A stretch of DNA of 14,297 bases from DASSKW01 sp035690065 (GTDB lineage: Bacteria; Pseudomonadota; Gammaproteobacteria; Natronospirales; REEB76), in the NCBI GenBank assembly GCA_035690065.1, contig DASSKW010000016.1:1-14297 (forward strand), in the 5' to 3' direction. The first letter of the stretch is position 1, and the number at the start of each line of letters is the position of its first letter. The translations under genes were made by a program, and so were the position numbers. The notes beneath the pieces are model-generated. The model ran no database searches and was not told where the DNA came from. It saw only the letters and a list, made by a program, of their open reading frames with translations. Positions 8,672 through 14,297 of the stretch are shown piece by piece.

Positions 8672-9160
8672 ATGCATCTCCGTCATCCAATATTCACTGC
8701 CATCCTGTCAGGTGGCTGTGTCGCCGGGACGCTCGACGTCGGCATGGCCGCGCTGATCTATCAGCTCAACCCGGTCATCATCCTGCATGCGATCGCATCC
8801 GGGGTGCTCGGCAAACCGGCGTTCCAGGGCGGTACTGGCGTCGCAGTGCTGGGGCTGGCGTTGCAGTGGGTGATGTCCTGGCTGATCGCGGCGATCTATG
8901 TGTTCGCGGCACAGCGGATCGGCTGGCTGAACCGGTGGTGGGTCGCCGCCGGTGTGTCGTACGGTATCGCAGTGTTCGTGGTGATGAACTATATCGTCAG
9001 ACCGTTATCCGCAGCCTGGCCGCCAACCGATTTTCATTTTCACGCAGAAAGATTCTTCGAGAACCTGGCGGCGATGCTGGTGTTCGGTCTGATCATCTCG
9101 TACTTCGCGCGGATCTTTTCCAATCTGGCACCGTCGCGTGAGAGCGCCAAGCTTGACTGA
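8672..9160 (+). CDS. Hypothetical four-helix membrane protein
   Basis: The product is 162 aa and I do not recognise a named family with certainty. Four hydrophobic helices are visible: about 7-33 (with GGCVAGTLDVGMAAL), 56-80, 90-109 and 131-150. Between helices 3 and 4 is a polar stretch with FHFHAERFFE that could face either side. Similar short membrane proteins with a GTLD motif in the first helix occur in proteobacteria as conserved hypotheticals. GGAG (8659-8662) 9 nt before ATG 8672 supports the start. It is in line with the genes on both sides but has 145-bp gaps, so operon membership is unclear. Confidence 0.7.
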   Translation: MHLRHPIFTAILSGGCVAGTLDVGMAALIYQLNPVIILHAIASGVLGKPAFQGGTGVAVLGLALQWVMSWLIAAIYVFAAQRIGWLNRWWVAAGVSYGIAVFVVMNYIVRPLSAAWPPTDFHFHAERFFENLAAMLVFGLIISYFARIFSNLAPSRESAKLD

Positions 9161-9307
9161 AATCTTGAATCAGCCAACAGTACGCTATCGTGCGCCAGCC
9201 GGTACGCTTGCCATTTGGGTCCGAGATCAGACAACCGGTAGAATTGCGCGAGGCGCAGTGCAACTGTGTGCAGAAACTGCTGAACATATCCATCTCCGGA
9301 GCGTTCC

Positions 9308-10036
9308 ATGACCTATGAACTGTATTACTGGCCGGGTATTCAGGGGCGTGGTGAATTCGTGCGGCTGGCGCTGGAAGCAGCCGGTGCCGGATATGCAGAT
9401 ATCGCCAAACATCCGGACGGTGAGGAAACCGCAGTCCGTGAGCTGATGCGGGTGCTCGGCGATACTGGAAGTGCATACCCGCCGTTTGCACCGCCGATCC
9501 TCAAGGCAGGTGAGTTGCTGATCTCGCAGACCGCCAATATTCTCATGTATCTCGGTGCGCGACATGGCCTGGCACCGAACGACGAAGCTGGCCGGCTCTG
9601 GACCCACCAGTTGCAACTGACGCTCGCCGACTGGATCGCGGATATCCACGATGCCCATCATCCGCTTGGTCCGGCGCTGTACTACGCACAACAAAAATCC
9701 GAAGCAGGTAAACGCACTGCGTTGCTGCTCGAACAACGCATCCCCAAATTCATGCGCTACTTTGAGAGAGTGTTACAAGTTAACCCGGTCGGCAACGGTT
9801 TGCTGGTCGCGGATACTTTGAGTTATGTGGACCTGTCGCTGTTCCAGATACTGATCGGCCTGCGTTATGCGTTTCCGCGCGCCATGGCGCGCATGGAACC
9901 GGATTATCCGGGCCTGCGCGCGCTGCGTGAGCAGGTAGCGGCGCGTCCGCGCATCGCGGCCTATCTCGCATCCGGCAGACGTATCCCGTTCAATGAAGAT
10001 GGCCTGTTCCGCCACTACCCTGAACTGGACCCGTGA
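9308..10036 (+). CDS. Glutathione S-transferase family protein
   Basis: The product is a cytoplasmic protein of 242 aa. The N-terminal thioredoxin-like domain (about 1-85) starts YELYYWPGIQGRGEFVRLALE, has the cis-proline segment PPILKAGELL, and carries SQTANILMYLG, the usual site for the gamma-glutamyl group of glutathione. The remainder is the all-helical domain with DTLSYVDLSLFQIL, the N-capping region of GST C-domains. Tyr6 or Tyr7 is the probable catalytic residue, as in alpha/mu/pi/sigma-type enzymes; the substrate is unknown. GGAG (9298-9301) 6 nt upstream fixes ATG 9308. Downstream, 10037-10220 has no gene, only a CGGCAG-ATTCA-CTGCCG hairpin (10096-10112) without a T tract. Confidence 0.92.
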   Translation: MTYELYYWPGIQGRGEFVRLALEAAGAGYADIAKHPDGEETAVRELMRVLGDTGSAYPPFAPPILKAGELLISQTANILMYLGARHGLAPNDEAGRLWTHQLQLTLADWIADIHDAHHPLGPALYYAQQKSEAGKRTALLLEQRIPKFMRYFERVLQVNPVGNGLLVADTLSYVDLSLFQILIGLRYAFPRAMARMEPDYPGLRALREQVAARPRIAAYLASGRRIPFNEDGLFRHYPELDP

Positions 10037-10220
10037 AGCAGGGTCGTGACTCGGAACCGCCTTTGACCGGCTCTTGAAGACTACCTGGACCGGAGCGGCA
10101 GATTCACTGCCGGGGTCTTGTCTGGAGTATCATCGCTTCGCGCTGTCATGATGAGCAGGGGGTGGCGCAGGCGCTGGTATCGGGGCGTCGTCAATCACAT
10201 AATCGAGAACGACCGTCGCC

Positions 10221-11402
10221 ATGTCACGCGCACAGATGCTGATGTTCGCCCTGCTGACCATGCACCTCCTGCTGGGTGTACTGGTATTGGCGGTGGCCTG
10301 GAGCGAGCGCCGCTCGCGTGCCTTGCGTCTGTGGGGGAGCGGATTGCTGGCCTACGCGCTGGGCGCATTGTTCATCATCGCTGTCGGTCTGGTGCCCTGG
10401 GGTGTACGCCAGGTAGTCGGTGATTCGCTGATCTCACTTTCAGCGTTGTTGACTTCGCTTGCGGCATATCAACACACGCAGATACATCTGAGTCGTACCA
10501 CCATAGTTGGCAGCTTCGCGTTCATCGTCGCGGTCCTGGTCGTCAATCATCTGCTCAATATCACGGTATTCATCGATATCGCTGCACCGACGGTATATGC
10601 CTCTGTGCTGTTTCTGGTGGCCGCGATCGCCCTGCTGGTACAACCTCCGGCTGTGGCCAAAGCAGCGGCACGTTATCTGGCATTCTCGATCATCGCCACG
10701 ATCGTGATATGGAACCTGCGCATGTATGGGATATGGCATTCACTCGGCGGGACCTCGGATACCAATCGGGCAGATTACGTGGTCTCGATGTTCGCGATTG
10801 CACAGATGCTGCTGCTGGTAGCCGCCACTTTGGGCTTGTTATGGATCGAGGTACGTCTGATCGAAGCGGATCTGCAGCGCTCTGCGTACACCGATTTTCT
10901 GACCAACCTGCCGAACCGGCGGGCGATGTTATTGCGTTTTCATGAGCAGTTGTCCAGCGCCCAGCGCCAGCAACAGACTTTCGGTTTCGTGGTGATCGAT
11001 CTGGATCATTTCAAGCGGGTCAACGATACCCATGGACACCATGCCGGCGATGAGTTGTTGCGACATGTCGCGGAGACACTTAAGCGCGGCAAGCGTGGCG
11101 AAGATATCCTGGGCCGCATAGGTGGAGAGGAGTTCTTGCTGTTCCTGCCGCATCATGACCGAAAAACTGCTGAACTGGCGACTGATCGGCTGCGTGCTGC
11201 TGTGCAATCGGCGATACCGCTGAGGGCAGAGTCGGCCTCGAATATCACACTCAGTGCCGGTATCGCCATGTATCCTGACGATGGCAAGGATTGGGACAGC
11301 CTGTTCATGGCTGCTGATCGGCGTCTGTACCTTGCCAAGCGACGCGGACGCAACCGGATCGAATCCCTGGATGATCCTGCGGCAGAATATGCTGTTGACT
11401 GA
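10221..11402 (+). CDS. Membrane-bound diguanylate cyclase (GGDEF domain)
   Basis: The product is 393 aa and makes cyclic di-GMP from two GTP, the second messenger for the motile-to-sessile switch. Residues 1-213 contain about seven hydrophobic helices with short loops and no recognisable periplasmic domain, possibly an integral-membrane sensor. The GGDEF domain (about 225-385) has TDFLTNLPNRRA, the metal/GTP segment FVVIDLDHFKRVND, the active-site GGEEF (301-305) and the inhibitory-site RGED (292-295) exactly five residues before it. The enzyme should therefore be active and feedback-inhibited by its product. No EAL or HD-GYP domain is attached. The ribosome binding site is weak (GAGAACGA), so the start is less certain than the domain call. 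The next gene begins 74 bp after the stop. Confidence 0.94.
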   Translation: MSRAQMLMFALLTMHLLLGVLVLAVAWSERRSRALRLWGSGLLAYALGALFIIAVGLVPWGVRQVVGDSLISLSALLTSLAAYQHTQIHLSRTTIVGSFAFIVAVLVVNHLLNITVFIDIAAPTVYASVLFLVAAIALLVQPPAVAKAAARYLAFSIIATIVIWNLRMYGIWHSLGGTSDTNRADYVVSMFAIAQMLLLVAATLGLLWIEVRLIEADLQRSAYTDFLTNLPNRRAMLLRFHEQLSSAQRQQQTFGFVVIDLDHFKRVNDTHGHHAGDELLRHVAETLKRGKRGEDILGRIGGEEFLLFLPHHDRKTAELATDRLRAAVQSAIPLRAESASNITLSAGIAMYPDDGKDWDSLFMAADRRLYLAKRRGRNRIESLDDPAAEYAVD

Positions 11403-11476
11403 CACAGGGTCCATCCGGACCCGTACGATCCAGATGACGGATATCACAACCTGCTTCTGAGACTGGAGGGCCCGGC

Positions 11477-12364
11477 ATGCAACTGTTGCGCAAATTCATG
11501 CTGTTGTCGTTGTGCTTTTGTACCAGCGTGGCATCTGCTGCACCACAACAAAGTCTGGTGCAAGCCGAGTATGCGTTCGGCCGTGCAGTCAGGCAGCATG
11601 GATTGCGCGATGGTTTCCTGATGTATATGGATGATCGTGCGATCGCCTTCGCACCGCAGCCGACCGATGCGAAGACGTTTTATACGGACCACAAACCGGG
11701 ACCATCCACACTCGGTTGGGTTCCGGTGATGACACGCCTCGCCGCATCCGGCGATTTCGGTTTCACTACCGGTCCCTGGCAGGTCAGTTTCACGACCCGG
11801 GACGGCAAACCTGCCACCGCGCATGGCGATTACGTCACGATCTGGCATCGTTCTGCAGATGGCACCTGGCGCTGGCTGCTGGATGGAGGCGTTGCGCATG
11901 AACCGCCAGTCGGGAAAGCCGTCGCCTTGCCGGATGACGGTGACAACAAAGCGTATGCGATGCATGATGCATCACGCGGCAATGCCGCGGCGGCGGCAGA
12001 ACTTGCCGATCTGGATGTGAAATACACGCAACTCGCGACTCATGTCAGCATGCGTGATGTTTATCAGACGCTGGGTAGCAAGGACTTGCGAGTGCTGCAG
12101 TTTGATTCGCAGCCATTGGTCGGGCGTGCGGCAGTGTTGAAACAGACGCCGATGGAAAAAGCCGGCTTGCAGTGGATCATGTCGGGGTCGGGTATCGCCA
12201 GCTCGGACGATCTCGGTTATACCTATGGCATGGCGTATCCCGTCAACGGCGATCAGGGCAGGGCGCCGCAAAGCGTGTATGTGCACGTCTGGGAATTCAC
12301 CCGACATGGTTGGCAACTGCTGCTGGATCTCGAGAACGCATTGCCGCCGCCGCGCAGTAACTGA
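11477..12364 (+). CDS. Exported protein with two tandem NTF2-like (DUF4440/SnoaL-type) domains
   Basis: The product is 295 aa, probably periplasmic. The signal peptide is MQLLRKFMLLSLCFCTSVASA followed by APQ, a clean Ala-x-Ala cut after residue 21. The mature part appears as two similar halves. The first (about 26-140) ends HGDYVTIWHRSADGTWRWLLDGG and the second (about 172-290) ends QSVYVHVWEFTRHGWQLLLDLEN, both a strand-turn-strand with a W-R/T-x-x-G/T-W pattern typical of DUF4440-like NTF2 folds. The first also has the helical LVQAEYAFGRAVRQHG opening of such domains. The function is unknown; these folds often bind small hydrophobic ligands. GGAGG (11465-11469) 7 nt upstream fixes the ATG. 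It could be co-transcribed with the diguanylate cyclase gene. It converges with the reductase gene, leaving 24 bp and no obvious terminator. Confidence 0.75.
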   Translation: MQLLRKFMLLSLCFCTSVASAAPQQSLVQAEYAFGRAVRQHGLRDGFLMYMDDRAIAFAPQPTDAKTFYTDHKPGPSTLGWVPVMTRLAASGDFGFTTGPWQVSFTTRDGKPATAHGDYVTIWHRSADGTWRWLLDGGVAHEPPVGKAVALPDDGDNKAYAMHDASRGNAAAAAELADLDVKYTQLATHVSMRDVYQTLGSKDLRVLQFDSQPLVGRAAVLKQTPMEKAGLQWIMSGSGIASSDDLGYTYGMAYPVNGDQGRAPQSVYVHVWEFTRHGWQLLLDLENALPPPRSN

Positions 12365-12388
12365 GTTCCAGCCGGATCAGTACGCGCT

Positions 12389-13225
12389 TCAGACCCTTGC
12401 CACCAGTGCATCCAGCCAGCGTACCGGCAGGATGCAGCGCAGGAACGCCAGTACATATGCAGGTACCGTCACGTAGTAACGTGGCCTCGGCCGTCTGCTT
12501 TCCAATGCATGCACGATGCGTCGCGCGACAGCTTCCGGCGGCAGGGTGAACGGTGTGTTGTCTTTCTGCGCGCCGGTCTGTGCCCGCAGGCGCATATAGG
12601 TCTCACGATGCACGCTGTTTGCGGTATCCACGTATTCATCGAAATTCAATAACGAATTGTCCCGGAAGCGGCTCTGGATCGGCCCCGGGCAGATCAGACT
12701 GATCTCGATACCACTGCCGCACAGTTCCTGACGCAGGGTATCGGTGATGCCTTCCAGCGCGAACTTGCTGGCATTGTAGGCGCCGCGCCAGGGCATCGCC
12801 ACGCGGCCCAGGATGGAACTGATCATCACGATGCGACCGTACCCCTGTCTGCGCATCAATGGCAGGACTTCACGGGTCAGGTCCATGACCCCGAAGAAAT
12901 TGGTGTCGAACTGACGCTGCAGGATCTCACGCTCCAGATCCTCGACTGCACCGGGGATCGCGATCCCTGCGTTGTTGACCAGCGCATCGAGCCGCCCGCC
13001 TGCAAGGGTCAGGGTCTCGTCCAGCGCGGCCTGTATCGAGACCGGATCCGCGACATTGAGCAGTACGGTCTTGAGTCCCATGTGCTGCAGGCGGTCTGCA
13101 TCTTCCGCTTTGCGCACGCTGGCGATGACGTTCCAACCACGTGCCTTCAGCATCTGCGCGGCCGCGAGTCCGATTCCGGTGGAACAGCCGGTGATAAGGA
13201 CAGAGCGTGCGTTATCGGTCTGCAT
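12389..13225 (-). CDS. Short-chain dehydrogenase/reductase, YbbO-like
   Basis: The product is a 278-aa classical SDR. Cofactor motif TGCSTGIG (12-19), NNAG (84-87), and catalytic N109, S137, Y150 and K154 (AYNASK) are all present. PGPIQSRFRDNS after the active site and the C-terminal ALESRRPRPRYYVTVP resemble E. coli YbbO, an NADP(H)-dependent reductase of long-chain and other aldehydes. Arg38 after the second beta strand (SVRK) is compatible with NADP(H) preference. The ATG lies 3 nt after the TGA of the upstream exporter gene and has no Shine-Dalgarno of its own, so translational coupling is likely. It ends 24 bp from the convergent exported-protein gene. The exact substrate is open. Confidence 0.9.
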   Translation of the reverse strand: MQTDNARSVLITGCSTGIGLAAAQMLKARGWNVIASVRKAEDADRLQHMGLKTVLLNVADPVSIQAALDETLTLAGGRLDALVNNAGIAIPGAVEDLEREILQRQFDTNFFGVMDLTREVLPLMRRQGYGRIVMISSILGRVAMPWRGAYNASKFALEGITDTLRQELCGSGIEISLICPGPIQSRFRDNSLLNFDEYVDTANSVHRETYMRLRAQTGAQKDNTPFTLPPEAVARRIVHALESRRPRPRYYVTVPAYVLAFLRCILPVRWLDALVARV

Positions 13226-13228
13226 GAT

Positions 13229-14297
13229 TCAGTTCTGTAACTGGAAGTCCGGTACGATCTCGGTTTCGGCAGCCTGTTTTTCCTTTTCTTTTTCCTTGGC
13301 TTCGCGCTGCTGCAAGGCCCACATCTGTGCATACAGACCGCCCGCGCGCAGCAGTTCGCGATGGGTGCCGCGTTCGGCAACCGCGCCCTGGTCCAGTACC
13401 ACGATCTCGTCGGCATCCACGATGGTCGAGAGCCGGTGCGCGATCACCAGGCTGGTGCGGTGTTCCGCGACCGCACGCATCGCTACCAGGATTGCCTGTT
13501 CTGCATTCGAGTCGAGACTCGACGTGGCTTCGTCGAACACCAGGATGGGCGGATTCTTGAGGATCGCGCGCGCGATGGCGACGCGCTGTTTCTCGCCGCC
13601 GGATAATTTCAGGCCGCGTTCGCCGACCAGGGTGTCGTAACCCTGGGGCAGGGCTTCGATAAACGGTTTGAGATGCGCGAGTTCGGCGGCACGTTCGATA
13701 TCTGCGCGCGCAGCATCGGGCCGGCCGTAGGCGATGTTGTAATAGATGCTGTCGTTGAACAGTACCGTATCCTGCGGCACGATGCCGAGCTGACGCCGCA
13801 CGCTGTCGCGGGTCAAGTCGCGGATGTCGTGTCCGTCGATGGTGATGCGTCCGGCATTCACGTCATAGAACCGGAACAGCAGCCGCGCGAGCGTGGATTT
13901 TCCGGCGCCGCTCGGACCGACTACCGCGACCTTGGTGCCGGCCGGCACCGTGAAGTTGACGCCGTGCAGGATCTCGCGGTCCGGGCCGTAGCCGAACCGC
14001 ACGTTCTCGAAACGGAGTTCGCCGCGTGCATGCGGCAGCGGTACGGCACCGGACTTGTCGGCGATCTGGGTGTTGCGTCCCAGCAGTTTGAACATGCGCT
14101 CCATGTCCACCAGCGATTGCTTCATCTGGCGATACACGAAGCCGAGGAAATTCAGCGGCATGAACAGTTGTACCATATAAGCGTTCACCATCACGAAATC
14201 ACCCAGGCTCATGGTGCCACGTACCACCTGGCTGCCAGCCAGCAGCATCATGGCGGTGACCCCGATGCCGATGATGAGAGCCTGACCGCTGTTGAGC
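13229..14297 (-). CDS. ABC exporter, Atm1-like, permease-ATPase fusion (5' end outside window)
   Basis: About 356 C-terminal residues are present and no stop is met before the window edge. The fragment starts in the last membrane helices (LNSGQALIIGIGVTAMMLLAG) and continues SLGDFVMVNAYMVQLFMPLNFLG, the segment typical of Atm1/HMT1-type exporters that move glutathione conjugates, heavy-metal complexes or a sulfur-containing intermediate. The nucleotide-binding domain has Walker A GPSGAGKST, Q-loop VPQDTVLF, signature LSGGEKQRVAIARA, Walker B ILVFDEAT and H-loop IAHRLSTI. The tail is highly charged (KEKEKEK). It is a type IV fold exporter that works as a dimer in the inner membrane. The reductase gene follows immediately in the same operon. 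Assignment to the Atm1 branch over MsbA-like exporters rests on the permease segment. Confidence 0.9.
   Translation of the reverse strand, partial: LNSGQALIIGIGVTAMMLLAGSQVVRGTMSLGDFVMVNAYMVQLFMPLNFLGFVYRQMKQSLVDMERMFKLLGRNTQIADKSGAVPLPHARGELRFENVRFGYGPDREILHGVNFTVPAGTKVAVVGPSGAGKSTLARLLFRFYDVNAGRITIDGHDIRDLTRDSVRRQLGIVPQDTVLFNDSIYYNIAYGRPDAARADIERAAELAHLKPFIEALPQGYDTLVGERGLKLSGGEKQRVAIARAILKNPPILVFDEATSSLDSNAEQAILVAMRAVAEHRTSLVIAHRLSTIVDADEIVVLDQGAVAERGTHRELLRAGGLYAQMWALQQREAKEKEKEKQAAETEIVPDFQLQN

Noticed and set aside
10096..10112. CGGCAG-ATTCA-CTGCCG hairpin as terminator of the GST gene or a cyclic di-GMP riboswitch before the cyclase
   Set aside because: The stem is short, no T tract follows, and none of the conserved GEMM riboswitch sequence is visible.
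7012..12364. The run of seven plus-strand genes as one new functional system
   Set aside because: Gaps of about 70-185 bp, no shared regulatory sequence and mixed common families make this look like unrelated housekeeping and accessory genes. I found no signature of a defence, secretion or biosynthetic cluster.
13262..13300. A-rich GAA/AAA/AAG run in the exporter tail as a programmed frameshift site
   Set aside because: It simply encodes the charged KEKEKEK tail. The frame stays open to a TGA that fits the next gene's start, and no slippery heptamer with a downstream structure is evident.

Overview
The window reads as ordinary chromosomal DNA of a gammaproteobacterium with a fairly high-GC genome (I cannot place it below class). 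The reasons are a YheS-type ABC-F gene, a ClpB that matches the Escherichia coli residue numbering at its Walker motifs with no net length change, a YbbO-like reductase, and dRS3/REP-like palindromes of the kind scattered through beta- and gammaproteobacterial genomes. I see no phage, insertion sequence, CRISPR array, rRNA or tRNA, and no gene cluster that looks like a new defence or biosynthetic system.

Layout. Positions 1-1061 (minus) hold the 5' part of yheS, cut by the window edge inside its second ATPase cassette. Positions 1062-1550 are a divergent intergenic region packed with palindromic repeats. Two simple hairpin elements are followed by two further elements, each split by an insert carrying the same 32-bp sequence. 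Positions 1551-2342 (plus) encode a ZIP-family metal transporter with altered metal-site motifs. Its stop codon lies inside a good candidate sigma-32 promoter for clpB (2409-5015), which ends at a strong hairpin terminator. After an AT-richer, dyad-rich leader comes a secreted phosphoesterase of the AcpA/phospholipase C superfamily (5296-6801), visibly lower in GC than clpB. A 15-bp-stem terminator follows.

Positions 7012-12364 hold seven plus-strand genes separated by about 70-185 bp: a DUF1304 membrane protein, a VOC/glyoxalase-fold protein, an isoprenylcysteine methyltransferase-like membrane protein, an unassigned membrane protein, a glutathione S-transferase, a seven-TM diguanylate cyclase with an intact inhibitory site, and an exported protein that looks like two NTF2-like domains in tandem. 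They converge with a minus-strand pair: a YbbO-like short-chain reductase (12389-13225) placed 3 nt downstream of an Atm1-like ABC exporter (13229-14297, 5' end outside the window).

How the genes work together. The only clear partnerships are zip-clpB (promoter overlap) and the exporter-reductase pair (probable translational coupling). Several products have a stress, detoxification or envelope flavour (ClpB, GST, VOC protein, aldehyde-reductase-like SDR, possible glutathione-conjugate exporter). That is a loose theme and not evidence of one pathway. The parts most worth a second look are the nested palindromes at 1277-1489, the unusual ZIP metal motifs, and the clpB expression signals.
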